Shown here in pieces: positions 49,088 to 58,633 of a stretch of 64,000 nt of DNA. Below the pieces are notes generated by a model. The model ran no database searches. It was not told the DNA's origin and worked only from the letters and a program-made list of their open reading frames with translations. Origin of the DNA: Betaproteobacteria bacterium. GTDB lineage: Bacteria > Pseudomonadota > Gammaproteobacteria > Burkholderiales > Burkholderiaceae_C. The position numbers and the translations under genes are program-made. Positions within the stretch are counted from its first letter, which is position 1, and every line of letters begins with the position of its first letter. The stretch spans positions 1 to 64,000 of the forward strand of contig RFYV01000003.1 of NCBI GenBank assembly GCA_009921265.1, in the 5' to 3' direction.

Positions 49088-50284
49088 ATGATTCCAATGC
49101 ACAACCGTTTTGTATTCGCAGCATTCGTATTATTTTTAAGTATTTTTTTGCATTCATGCAAAGATGCTGAAAAAGCAATAGCGCAAGCACCTCAACCGAT
49201 TTTAGAAAATAATCGATTGCGATATCCAGCAGGCCATCCACAACTGTTGTCATTCGCTATTATTCAAGCGCAACCCATGGGTATTTCTCACGTGGTTGCG
49301 CCTGCCAGAGTGGTGTGGAATGAAGACCGTACACAACGCGTCATGGCACCCTTTGCAGGTCGCGTGGCGCGCATTGTGGTCGACATGGGACAAGAAGTAA
49401 AACCAGGTACTCTATTGGCAGAAATTGCATCCCCAGAATTTGGTGTTGCACAAGCCGAAACCACGCGCGCACAGGCTGATGTCAATGTAGCGCAAAAAAA
49501 TCTAGAAAGACAAAAAGATTTATTCGAGTTGGGCATCGTTGCCAAAAAAGAATTAGAGCAAGCGCAAGCTGACGCCATCCGAGCCAAAGCAGAACTTGAT
49601 CGTGCCAACGCCAAAACTGCTTTGTATGGCGGTGCAAAAAGTGTTGATCAGCAATTGGCTTTGCGCTCTGAAATGCGTGGTTTGGTGGTCGAGCGAAACA
49701 TCAACCCTGGTCAAGAAGTCAAACCCGAATCAGCGAGTCCTACCAATCCCGCATTATTTTTAATTTCTGATCCCTACGAGATGTGGTTGCAAATCGATGC
49801 ACGCGAAGAGTTCCTCAATGATATAAAGCAAGGTCAGTGGGTTCAATTCAAAGCCAATGGGTTGAGCGATCAAGTTTTTAAAGCCAAAGTCGTGGCGTCA
49901 AGCGACTTCATTGATCCAGTCAGTCGCGTGATCAAAATGCGTGCATTGGTTTCCAATCCGCAACGATTACTAAAAGCCGAAATGTTGGGCTCTATTCAAT
50001 TTGACAGGTCGTCCATTTCGGGTGTGGTGGTGCCCGCCAAAGCCGTGTTTTTAAAAGGTGTGCAGCATTGGGTTTTTGTTGAGACAGCACCCAGTGTTTT
50101 TGAGCCACGAGAAGTGGCGGTGATGCCTCTTAGTCCTCAGCAAGTTGTGATAACAAAAGGTTTGCAACCGGGTCAACCATTCGTAAGCGACAACGTCTTG
50201 CTACTTGCACGCGAATTTAAAATCGCACAAGATAACTTAGAGATGTCTGCATCCCCCGTCTTGGCGCCTGCTCAAAAGCCATGA
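49088..50284 (+). CDS. RND periplasmic adaptor (CzcB-like)
   Basis: MAPFAGRVARIVVDMGQEVKPGTLLAEIASPEFGVAQAE, helical hairpin, VVPAKAVFLKGVQHWVFVE. Confidence 0.9.
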   Translation: MIPMHNRFVFAAFVLFLSIFLHSCKDAEKAIAQAPQPILENNRLRYPAGHPQLLSFAIIQAQPMGISHVVAPARVVWNEDRTQRVMAPFAGRVARIVVDMGQEVKPGTLLAEIASPEFGVAQAETTRAQADVNVAQKNLERQKDLFELGIVAKKELEQAQADAIRAKAELDRANAKTALYGGAKSVDQQLALRSEMRGLVVERNINPGQEVKPESASPTNPALFLISDPYEMWLQIDAREEFLNDIKQGQWVQFKANGLSDQVFKAKVVASSDFIDPVSRVIKMRALVSNPQRLLKAEMLGSIQFDRSSISGVVVPAKAVFLKGVQHWVFVETAPSVFEPREVAVMPLSPQQVVITKGLQPGQPFVSDNVLLLAREFKIAQDNLEMSASPVLAPAQKP

Positions 50285-53200
50285 AAAATTTAATACGTTA
50301 CGCTTTAGATCAATACGTTGTAGTGGCCTTGGCCACATTGCTCTTTGCTTTTGCGGGTGTGATTGCATTCAAAAATTTAAGTGTTGAAGCATTTCCAGAC
50401 GTGACCGATACACAAGTTACCGTTATCTCTTTGTATCCAGGGCGTGCGGCAGAAGAAGTAGAAAAACAAGTCACACTACCGATCGAAGTGGCATTATCAG
50501 GATTGCCCAACTCGATTCGACTTTTTTCTCACACGCAGTTTGGGTTGTCATTCAATGTCATTACTTTCAATGACAATGCCGAAGTCAATTTGGCCAGACA
50601 ACAAGTGAACGAGCGTTTAAGAAGCATTGATTTGCCGCCAGGTGTTGAAGCCAATATTGCACCCAACGCGACGCCAGTGGGTGAAATCATGCGCTATCGA
50701 CTCAGAGGCGATGGTTTTTCAACCACCGATTTGCGCACCCTCGAAGATTGGGTGGTTGAACGAGCCTTGCGTCAAGTCAGTGGTGTTGCCGATGTGGTTG
50801 CCATGGGCGGTTACATCAAGCAATACGAAGTGAGGCCTGATCCTGCCAAATTGCGCGCCTACAAAATCAGCTATCAAAATTTACTCGATGCGTTGGGCAG
50901 AAGTAATTCAAATGCAGGCGGCAGTTATATCACTCAAGGCATTCAACAATACACGATACGCGGCATTGGCTTGCTTCAATCCGTTGATGACATTGGTCGC
51001 ATTGTTTTGTCGTCGCGCAACACCACACCCGTTCTCATTCGTGACGTTGCAGAAGTTCATATCGGCTCGGTCCCACGCTTGGGTACTGTGGGTCAAGATC
51101 AAGACGATGACATCGTCACAGGTATTGTGGTGATGCGTCGTGGAGAAAATCCATCGGTAGTTCTTAAAAACGTCAAAGAAAAAATTGAAGAACTCAATCA
51201 AAAAGGATTACCCAAGGGCGTACAAATCGTTCCCTTTTACGATCGAACATGGTTGATGGCCAAAACGCTTGGTACCGTATTTAGAAATTTAGTCGAAGGC
51301 GCATTGTTGGTCTCATTGGTGTTGTATTTGTTTTTATCCAATGTCCGAGCCAGTTTGTTGGTTGTGTTGGTGATTCCTCTTTCACTCTTGGCAACGTTCT
51401 TAGGCCTCAAGTTCATGGGTGTGCCAGCCAACTTGCTCAGTTTGGGTGCCATGGACTTTGGCATCATCGTCGATGGTGCTGTCATCGTGATTGAAAATAT
51501 CATGCATCGATTGGCCGAGCGCGGCGAAGGCATGAACGAAAAAGAGCGCAAAGACGTGATCGTGTCGGCAGCTAATGAAGTAGGGCGACCTACTTTGTTT
51601 TCCATGCTCATCATCATTGCGGCGCATATTCCGATATTTGCTCTTCAAAGACACGAGGGACGAATTTTTCAACCGATGGCCTTGTCGGTCACTTCTGCTC
51701 TTATTGGTTCATTGATTTTTTCACTCACCTTGGTGCCAATGTTGGCTTACTGGGTACTCAGAAAAAAATTACCTCATCACGACAACAAGTTGGTCACTGC
51801 TGCCAAATCTTTTTATAAACCGATTTTGCTTTGGTCGCTCAATCACAAAAAAAATATCATCATCGGCGCATTGATAGCATTTGCGATATCGATGTTTGCA
51901 GCTTCACGCTTAGGTTCAGAGTTTTTACCCGAACTCAATGAAGGCACCATATGGGTCAATGTTCGATTGCCCTCCAGCGTTTCCAACGATGAGGCCGCCA
52001 GAATTCTAAAAAATGTAAGGCGCGCATTGCTCACAGTGCCCGAGGTGCGAACTGCTGTATCAAAGGCGGGTCAACCCGAAGACGGCACCGATCCAAAAAC
52101 CATCAGCATGGCAGAGGTTTTTGTAGATATCAAACCACAAGATGAATGGCGCTCTGGTCTTACACGCGAACAACTCATTGATCAACTCGATCGTGCGGTT
52201 TCAGCTTTGCCGGGTATACAGCCTACATTTTCACAACCCATTCGAGATAACGTGTTGGAGTCCATTTCACAAATCGATGGACAAATCGTCATCAAAATTT
52301 CTGGTGATGATTTGGCGCAACTCAAAAAAACGGCAGAAGCCATCGAACTTGAAATCAAACAAGTCAAAGGTGTTTTTCGTGCAGAGATCGATCGACTCGG
52401 TGAATTGCCACAGTTATTAATTGAAATTGATCGCGAACGCGCCGCGCGTTTTGGCCTCAACATCAGCGATGTACAAGACGTGATTGAATCTGCACTGGCT
52501 GGCAAAAGTGCAACCAGTTTATGGGAGGGTGAACGCCGCTTTGCAGTTGCTGTTCGACTTTCACCCGACAAAAGACAGTTGGCTGATTTGTCTGCCATCT
52601 CCATTCCCGTAGCAGACGGGGGCTTCACCTCTCTCGGCCAGGTGAGCCAAATTCGCGAAGCCAGTGGAGCCATGAACATTGCACGAGAAGCAGGGCGCAG
52701 AACCATGGCGATTGGTATTTTTATCAAAGACCGCGATATGGGATCGATTGTGGCAGATATGAAAGTGCGTGTTCAACAACGCATACAAATTCCAGCAGGC
52801 TACACACTCACATGGTCGGGTGAATTTGAAAACCAAGAACGTGCCATGCAACGCTTGAGCATTGTGGTCCCTATTTCATTGCTCTTGATTTTTGTATTGC
52901 TATTTGATGCATTCAGCTCATTTAAAACGGCGATGTTGATTTTGCTCAATGTGCCTTTGGCGTTGATTGGTGGCTTCATCGCGCTGTGGATTTTTAATAT
53001 TCCCTTGTCGGTATCAGCTGCCATTGGCTTTATTGCATTGTCGGGGCAGGCCGTGCTTAATGGTGTGGTGATGCTCACCGTTTATCAACAACTGCGGCAG
53101 TCAGGGCAAACCGTATTGGATGCTGTGATCAATGGTTCTGATCAGCGACTGCGAACCGTATTGATGACGGCGATGCTGGCCGCTTTGGGTTTGCTTCCCA

Positions 53201-53352
53201 TGGCTTTGTCTCACGATATTGGTGCTGAGACGCAAAGACCTTTGGCCATCGTTGTGATTGGAGGCCTCTTCACAGCCACTTTGCTCACCTTGGTTGTTTT
53301 GCCCACTTTGTACGTGGCTTGGTTCACTCCCAAAACTGTCACAAAACGCTGA
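50281..53352 (+). CDS. CzcA-type heavy-metal efflux RND pump
   Basis: 1023 aa; VEAFPDVTDTQVTVISLYPGRAAEEVEKQVTLPIE, TM4 motif GAMDFGIIVDGAVIVIENIMHRLAE. Confidence 0.93.
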   Translation: MKNLIRYALDQYVVVALATLLFAFAGVIAFKNLSVEAFPDVTDTQVTVISLYPGRAAEEVEKQVTLPIEVALSGLPNSIRLFSHTQFGLSFNVITFNDNAEVNLARQQVNERLRSIDLPPGVEANIAPNATPVGEIMRYRLRGDGFSTTDLRTLEDWVVERALRQVSGVADVVAMGGYIKQYEVRPDPAKLRAYKISYQNLLDALGRSNSNAGGSYITQGIQQYTIRGIGLLQSVDDIGRIVLSSRNTTPVLIRDVAEVHIGSVPRLGTVGQDQDDDIVTGIVVMRRGENPSVVLKNVKEKIEELNQKGLPKGVQIVPFYDRTWLMAKTLGTVFRNLVEGALLVSLVLYLFLSNVRASLLVVLVIPLSLLATFLGLKFMGVPANLLSLGAMDFGIIVDGAVIVIENIMHRLAERGEGMNEKERKDVIVSAANEVGRPTLFSMLIIIAAHIPIFALQRHEGRIFQPMALSVTSALIGSLIFSLTLVPMLAYWVLRKKLPHHDNKLVTAAKSFYKPILLWSLNHKKNIIIGALIAFAISMFAASRLGSEFLPELNEGTIWVNVRLPSSVSNDEAARILKNVRRALLTVPEVRTAVSKAGQPEDGTDPKTISMAEVFVDIKPQDEWRSGLTREQLIDQLDRAVSALPGIQPTFSQPIRDNVLESISQIDGQIVIKISGDDLAQLKKTAEAIELEIKQVKGVFRAEIDRLGELPQLLIEIDRERAARFGLNISDVQDVIESALAGKSATSLWEGERRFAVAVRLSPDKRQLADLSAISIPVADGGFTSLGQVSQIREASGAMNIAREAGRRTMAIGIFIKDRDMGSIVADMKVRVQQRIQIPAGYTLTWSGEFENQERAMQRLSIVVPISLLLIFVLLFDAFSSFKTAMLILLNVPLALIGGFIALWIFNIPLSVSAAIGFIALSGQAVLNGVVMLTVYQQLRQSGQTVLDAVINGSDQRLRTVLMTAMLAALGLLPMALSHDIGAETQRPLAIVVIGGLFTATLLTLVVLPTLYVAWFTPKTVTKR

Positions 53353-53382
53353 CATAATCTCAAGCAAAGCTAGGAGTTTGCG

Positions 53383-53944
53383 TTGGGCACTTGTTTGTTT
53401 AATTGTCGATTGATAAAAACTCTAGCGGTATCTATTACCGTTAGCATTTTTTATATTCATTCATGGGCTGCACGCCCGATGAATACCGATGACGCCAACA
53501 TCGTCGACTACAAATCGTGTCAAGTGGAGAGTTGGTATAAAAAAAATCAAAATAATTCAGAGTTCTGGAGTATTCCAGGATGCAACTTTGGTAATGACAT
53601 TGAATGGTCATTGGGCGGCGTTCACCAAACAGCTGGATCTAGCGACGCTGCCAATTTTTTTTATACATATCAATGTTGGTGGTGTACACCATGTGATGCA
53701 AGGGACGACGCAAGCCACATGGGGATTGGGCCTTGAGTATCCGTTATCAAGCCAGTTGATTTTGATATCTGAATCGTTTGGTGAAAAAAAGACAGCTAGC
53801 AAATATCAAGTAGGATTGCGATTTTGGATCGTGCCTCAACGATTACAACTGGATACAACTTACGGAAATGCTTGGCAAGGCACGCAACAAGATCGATGGA
53901 TGACGATTGGTTTGCGCGTGTTAACAGCCCCGTTTTTGCCTTAA
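53383..53944 (+). pseudogene. Frame-broken outer-membrane/secreted protein gene at the end of the RND operon
   Basis: Frame 1 encodes signal peptide + RPMNTDDANIVDYKSCQVESWYKKNQNNSEFWSIPGCNFGNDIEWSLGG; the plausible continuation WGLGLEYPLSSQLILISESFGEKKTASKYQVGLRFWIVPQRLQLDTTYGNAW is in frame 2. Confidence 0.65.
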
Positions 53945-54053
53945 AAGCGAAAACCGATCGACAAACGTCGTTGATCAATCTGTGTTAAATTAACTTTAGA
54001 GTTTCTGATTATTTTTAAAAAAAGTCGTTGGCGTCGTATCCAAAAGTAATTGA

Positions 54054-54691
54054 TTAAGCATTAATTACTTTAGGAATCACTTCACTATTTGTTACCGATT
54101 CTTTGCCTTTTTTATTGGCCCAATCAACAAGCCATCGCTCGCCTTTTTCTGGACTGAATTGCCAAACCACATGATTAACAGTTTGACCCGTGTTGAGGCG
54201 GTTGTCTTTGATAGAGTAATAATCCAAATTGGTTTATTTAAAAAATTTTGTTCCTATACCCAAAGAGATCGAATCCATAGGCTCAAAGCTAAGGTTGTAA
54301 TAGTCTTGAAGATTGGTGCGACTAAAGCCTAAGATGGAATAAACCTTATCCCCCATTTAATGGTTGATTGCTAAGTTTGTAAATCCTTTGGATGCAATTT
54401 GAACTGAGGGTTTGATGTGACCCAAATGCGCATCAAGCCTATATTCATATCCTGCGCGTACTTGTTTGAAATGCTCGGGGCCCTTGTAGTATCCTAATGA
54501 AGTAATGTGATCGGTCCTGAATTTGCCCTGAGGTTGAGGTCTGTGCCGTTCGTGTTGTTAGAGTTAGCCAAAAAGGTCGGTGTCAATTTATAAAATACCT
54601 CTTCCGTATTTTCATTGTCCGTATGAGCACTTTCAGAGCATTGAATGAGAAAAATGAGTAGGGGTGAAACAATTGATTTGTAGCTTTTCAT
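54054..54691 (-). pseudogene. Decayed exported (beta-barrel-like) protein gene
   Basis: Minus strand: signal-like MKSYKSIVSPLLIFLIQCSESAHT..., frameshift near 54520, then FRTDHITSLGYYKGPEHFKQVRAGYEYRLDAHLGHIKPSVQIASKGFTNLAINH*MGDKVYSILGFSRTNLQDYYNLSFEPMDSISLGIGTKFFK*TNLDYYSIKDNRLNTGQTVNHVVWQFSPEKGERWLVDWANKKGKESVTNSEVIPKVINA*. Confidence 0.75.
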
Positions 54692-54778
54692 GACAAGAGG
54701 ATTTATTGGGTATATTTGTATTCAAATAAATTATTAATATAATCATAAATTGCTTAATTTAAACCTGGAGTTTTTCTT

Positions 54779-55606
54779 ATGTCCTTGTTTTTTAGTGCGA
54801 TGTGGCATGCTTGGGTCGGTAGTTTTCATCCCAAAATGATTGGCTTATCTTTTTTGCCTTTGATATTGATGGTGGTACTGACTCTTGGTGGTGGATATTT
54901 TTTATGGGAGCCTGCGCAAGCCGCTTTGCGCGGATGGATGCTTCAAATGCCCGAGCCTTGGTTGTTGAACTATCTCCACCCTTGGTTTTTACAAGCGCTT
55001 CAACATATTTTTATTCCAACATTGATCATTGTGTTGATCACACCTGTGTTGGTGATCTTTGCACTTTTAATCGTGTCATGGTTTGCTACGCCTTGGGTGG
55101 TTCAACATGTATCCATTCAAAATTTTTCAACTCTTGAAAAAAAACAAGGTGCGAATTGGTTTCACAGCATCGGCTGGTCGGTGTTTTGCACCTGTGTTGC
55201 CGTTTTCTTTCTATTGATCTCTTTGCCACTGTGGTTGATTCCGATGCTCGCTTTTTTTATACCTGCACTCATTATTGGATGGCTCACTTATCGAATTATT
55301 TTTTACGATTGTTTGTCTTCACATGCGTCAAGCGAAGAAAGAAAAATTTTATTTGAGCAACATCGATATCCATGTTTCATGATCGGCATCACCAGTGGTG
55401 CAATGGGTACGATACCAGGCATATTGCTTTCATCGTCATCCATGTTGGCCGCTTTGTTTTTGGTCATCGTTCCAATCGCAGTTTGGCTTTACACCTGGAT
55501 TATGATTTTTACGGTTCTGTGGTTTGTTCACTATGCATTAACAGCATTGCATCAACTTCGCATTGTTCCAACGATTTACCCCAGCGACAACGTCATTGAT
55601 ATTTAA
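54779..55606 (+). CDS. EI24-domain (CysZ-like) membrane protein
   Basis: Hydrophobic protein with WLTYRIIFYDCLSSHASSEERKILFEQHR characteristic of EI24 proteins. Confidence 0.8.
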   Translation: MSLFFSAMWHAWVGSFHPKMIGLSFLPLILMVVLTLGGGYFLWEPAQAALRGWMLQMPEPWLLNYLHPWFLQALQHIFIPTLIIVLITPVLVIFALLIVSWFATPWVVQHVSIQNFSTLEKKQGANWFHSIGWSVFCTCVAVFFLLISLPLWLIPMLAFFIPALIIGWLTYRIIFYDCLSSHASSEERKILFEQHRYPCFMIGITSGAMGTIPGILLSSSSMLAALFLVIVPIAVWLYTWIMIFTVLWFVHYALTALHQLRIVPTIYPSDNVIDI

Positions 55607-55622
55607 AAGTTAAAATTACCAG

Positions 55623-56453
55623 ATGACCAATACACAAGACCAACTTCAAACATTCGGACTCATCATCGTTGGCGATGAAATCATGTCGGGTAAACGTGCC
55701 GATAAACACTTGCCCAAGTGCATAGAAATTTTAGCCAAGCGCGGTTTGGAATTATCTTTTGCCGAGTATGTGGGTGACTCACCCGATCGGATCACTCAAA
55801 CATTAGAGCGTGCCTTTGCGCAGTCCAATATTGTTTTTTCTACGGGTGGTATCGGTGCTACACCTGATGATCACACGCGTCAATGTGCTGCCAAGGCTTT
55901 GGACCAAGAATTGAAATTACATCCGCAGGCAGAATTATTAATTCGAGAACGCATGCAAGACACGGCTAAAGAGCAGGGGATTGCTTATGAGCCCGATCGC
56001 CCCGATAACATTCATCGACTCAACATGGGTGTATTTCCGCTAAGCGCTCAAATTATTCCCAACCCTTACAACAAAATTCCTGGCTTTACTTGTCAAGGAG
56101 TAAAAGGAATTGTTCATTTTGTGCCTGGTTTTCCTGTGATGGCTTGGCCCATGATGGAATGGGTTTTAGATGCTTACTATCCGCATTTGTTTGTCAAAGA
56201 TCAGTGGCTCGAAAAGTCAGTGATTGTTTTTGGTGCCATGGAAGCTTCCCTCACTCCACTGATGGAAAAACTCGAAAAACAATTTTTTGGGATTAAAGTT
56301 TTTAGCTTGCCAAGCGTGGACCACCCCGAGTTTGGTCGCCATATAGAGCTTGGCGTCAAAGGAGAGCCGCAGCTGGTCGACAATGCGTTTATTTCGATGA
56401 AACAGGGCTTGCTCGAATTTGGTGCAAAATTAGGCCCCGAATTGGTGCGGTAA
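55623..56453 (+). CDS. CinA N-terminal/MoaB-like molybdopterin-binding domain protein
   Basis: FGLIIVGDEIMSGKRADKHLPKCIEILAKRGLELSFAEYVGDSPDRITQTLERAFAQSNIVFSTGGIGATPDDHTRQCAAKAL. Confidence 0.9.
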   Translation: MTNTQDQLQTFGLIIVGDEIMSGKRADKHLPKCIEILAKRGLELSFAEYVGDSPDRITQTLERAFAQSNIVFSTGGIGATPDDHTRQCAAKALDQELKLHPQAELLIRERMQDTAKEQGIAYEPDRPDNIHRLNMGVFPLSAQIIPNPYNKIPGFTCQGVKGIVHFVPGFPVMAWPMMEWVLDAYYPHLFVKDQWLEKSVIVFGAMEASLTPLMEKLEKQFFGIKVFSLPSVDHPEFGRHIELGVKGEPQLVDNAFISMKQGLLEFGAKLGPELVR

Positions 56454-56459
56454 TTAGTA

Positions 56460-56476
56460 TGCACTATAATAGTGCA
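56460..56476 (+). promoter_or_regulatory. Candidate NtrC binding site upstream of glnA
   Basis: TGCACTATAATAGTGCA, 8+1+8 palindrome with the TGCAC-N7-GTGCA core of NtrC enhancer sites. Confidence 0.7.
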
Positions 56477-56616
56477 AAAAATGAATTGGCATATAACTGA
56501 TAAAAACACTTCAATTCCAGCGGTTTGGCTGATTATTGATGGTGATTTTGTCAGTTATAGCGATTCCGAGAGGCACAATACACGGTTACGCGGTGTGTGA
56601 AGCGGCCCATCTTAGA

Positions 56617-56632
56617 TGGCACAAAATCTGCT
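56617..56632 (+). promoter_or_regulatory. Candidate sigma54 (-24/-12) promoter of glnA
   Basis: TGGCACAAAATCTGCT: GG and GC separated by 10 nt as in TGGCAC-N5-TTGCW; upstream of ATG 56685. Confidence 0.75.
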
Positions 56633-56684
56633 CAGCATATCAAGTACAAACACTTTTTCTAACACCTATCCTCAGGAGATTTTG

Positions 56685-58100
56685 ATGGCCAAAACCGTCG
56701 CTGATGTCATGAAGCTTGTGACTGACAACGAGCTTAAATTTGTAGATTTTCGATTCACCGATACACGCGGCAAAGAACAACACGTGAGCGTGCCTATTTC
56801 TGCATTCAGTGAAGATAAATTTTCTGAAGGTCACGCATTTGATGGTTCATCCATCGCAGGCTGGAAGGGTATTGAAGCGTCTGATATGTTGTTGATGCCT
56901 GATGCAAATTCAGCATTCATCGATCCGTTTTTTCAAGAGCCCACATTGGTTTTGTCATGTGACGTATTAGAGCCAGGCGACGGCAAATCTTACGACCGAG
57001 ATCCACGATCAATTGCAAAACGCGCTGAGGCTTATCTCAAAGCATCTGGCATTGGCGACACGGCTTACTTTGGACCCGAGCCTGAGTTCTTTATTTTTGA
57101 TAACGTCACATGGGGCAATGAAATGTCTGGTTCGTTCTTCAAGATTGACGAATACGAAGCACCATGGAACAGCAGTGCCAAACTCGAAGGTGGTAACCGC
57201 GGACATCGTCCAACTGTTAAGGGCGGATATTTTCCCGTTCCTCCCGTTGATAGCACACAAGATATGCGCGCCGAGATGTCTTCTATTCTTGAAGAAATGG
57301 GTATTCCTGTTGAAGTGTTCCACCACGAAGTGGCAGGCGCTGGTCAAAACGAAATCGGTACCAAATTCTCAACTTTGGTTGAGCGTGCCGACTGGACACA
57401 AAAGCTCAAGTATGTGGTTTGGAACGTAGCCAATGCCTATGGCAAAACAGCCACGTTCATGCCAAAGCCTCTCGTTGGTGACAACGGTTCAGGCATGCAC
57501 GTTCATCAATCCATTTGGAAAGATGGCAAAAACTTATTTGCAGGCAAAGGCTATGCAGGTTTGAGCGATACGGCTTTGTATTACATCGGCGGCATCATCA
57601 AGCACGCACGTGCACTCAATGCGATTACAAACCCTACAACCAACAGCTACAAGCGTTTGGTTCCTGGTTTTGAAGCCCCTGTGAAGTTGGCTTACTCAAG
57701 CCGCAATCGTTCTGCTTCAATTCGCATTCCACACGTTGCATCCGACAAAGGACGTCGTATCGAGGCGCGTTTCCCCGATCCAATGGCCAACCCCTATTTG
57801 TGCTTTTCTGCACTCATGATGGCGGGTCTTGATGGAATCGAAAACAAAATTCATCCTGGTGAAGCAGCGACCAAAGATTTGTATCACTTGCCCCCAGAGG
57901 AAGACGCATTGGTGCCAACCGTGTGTCACAGCTTGGATCAAGCGCTCGATTATTTGGATAAAGGACGTGCGTTCCTGACCAAAGGTGGCGTGTTCACAGA
58001 CAGCATGATTGACGCATACATCGAACTCAAAATGCAAGAAGTCACGCGTTTTCGCATGGCAACGCATCCTGTTGAGTACGACATGTACTACTCACTCTAA
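56685..58100 (+). CDS. glnA: Glutamine synthetase type I
   Basis: [90 protein letters not shown]. Start set to ATG 56685. Confidence 0.97.
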   Translation: MAKTVADVMKLVTDNELKFVDFRFTDTRGKEQHVSVPISAFSEDKFSEGHAFDGSSIAGWKGIEASDMLLMPDANSAFIDPFFQEPTLVLSCDVLEPGDGKSYDRDPRSIAKRAEAYLKASGIGDTAYFGPEPEFFIFDNVTWGNEMSGSFFKIDEYEAPWNSSAKLEGGNRGHRPTVKGGYFPVPPVDSTQDMRAEMSSILEEMGIPVEVFHHEVAGAGQNEIGTKFSTLVERADWTQKLKYVVWNVANAYGKTATFMPKPLVGDNGSGMHVHQSIWKDGKNLFAGKGYAGLSDTALYYIGGIIKHARALNAITNPTTNSYKRLVPGFEAPVKLAYSSRNRSASIRIPHVASDKGRRIEARFPDPMANPYLCFSALMMAGLDGIENKIHPGEAATKDLYHLPPEEDALVPTVCHSLDQALDYLDKGRAFLTKGGVFTDSMIDAYIELKMQEVTRFRMATHPVEYDMYYSL

Positions 58101-58122
58101 GCCGTTTTCGCAACAAGCAATC

Positions 58123-58152
58123 AAAGGGACGGCGCGGCCGTCCCTTTTTTTT
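58123..58152 (+). terminator. Rho-independent terminator after glnA
   Basis: AAAGGGACGGC-GCG-GCCGTCCCTTT perfect 11-bp stem followed by T run. Confidence 0.88.
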
Positions 58153-58164
58153 AGAGAGAGAAAA

Positions 58165-58623
58165 TTGAAACGATTGTTGATGTGTCTGCTGAGTTGTATT
58201 TCGATTGCTTATGCGCAATCGAATGCTTCGATTTGGAAATGCGGCAATGCCTATACCAATCAACCTATTTCAAATGAGTCTTGCGTATTGATGCCTCAAA
58301 GTAATGTCACTGTGATTGAAGGTACCAAGTTGGCCAATCAAACGCCTTCTGCCTCAAGTTTGACATCGGTCAAGATTGATCCGCAACAGCAACGCGAAAG
58401 AGATGCGCAGGCTCGAAAGATTTTGAATGAAGAAATGACCCGCATCGATCAACGTTTGCTTGAATTAAAAAAACAATGGAATCACGGAGAAGTAGCCAAG
58501 CTTGCCAATGAAACCGCGCAATCGGCTGCTTATCTTCAGCGAGTAGAAAAATTAAAAATTGAAATGCAAAGAACGCAGGCCGATTTAGCGGGCGTGCAAC
58601 GCGAAATTGCTCGATTGCCATGA
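58165..58623 (+). CDS. DUF4124-like secreted protein with coiled coil (TTG 58165 or ATG 58180 start)
   Basis: LKRLLMCLLSCISIAYAQSNASIWKCGNAYTNQPISNESC then a Gln/Glu-rich helical region; the ORF-track start at 58009 lies inside glnA. Confidence 0.65.
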   Translation: MKRLLMCLLSCISIAYAQSNASIWKCGNAYTNQPISNESCVLMPQSNVTVIEGTKLANQTPSASSLTSVKIDPQQQRERDAQARKILNEEMTRIDQRLLELKKQWNHGEVAKLANETAQSAAYLQRVEKLKIEMQRTQADLAGVQREIARLP

Positions 58624-58633
58624 AGGAATTTGT

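Noticed and set aside
52182-52727. 181-aa minus-strand ORF inside czcA
   Set aside because: Ser/Arg-rich antisense shadow of a well-supported RND pump gene.
56488-56540. TTGGCATATAACTGATA and TTTGGCTGATTATTGATG as sigma54 promoters
   Set aside because: Have GG at -24 but lack the GC at -12; the 56617-56632 site matches better.
56616-56684. Upstream glnA start at 56616
   Set aside because: Falls on the sigma54 promoter; [12 protein letters not shown] at 56685 is the conserved GlnA N-terminus.
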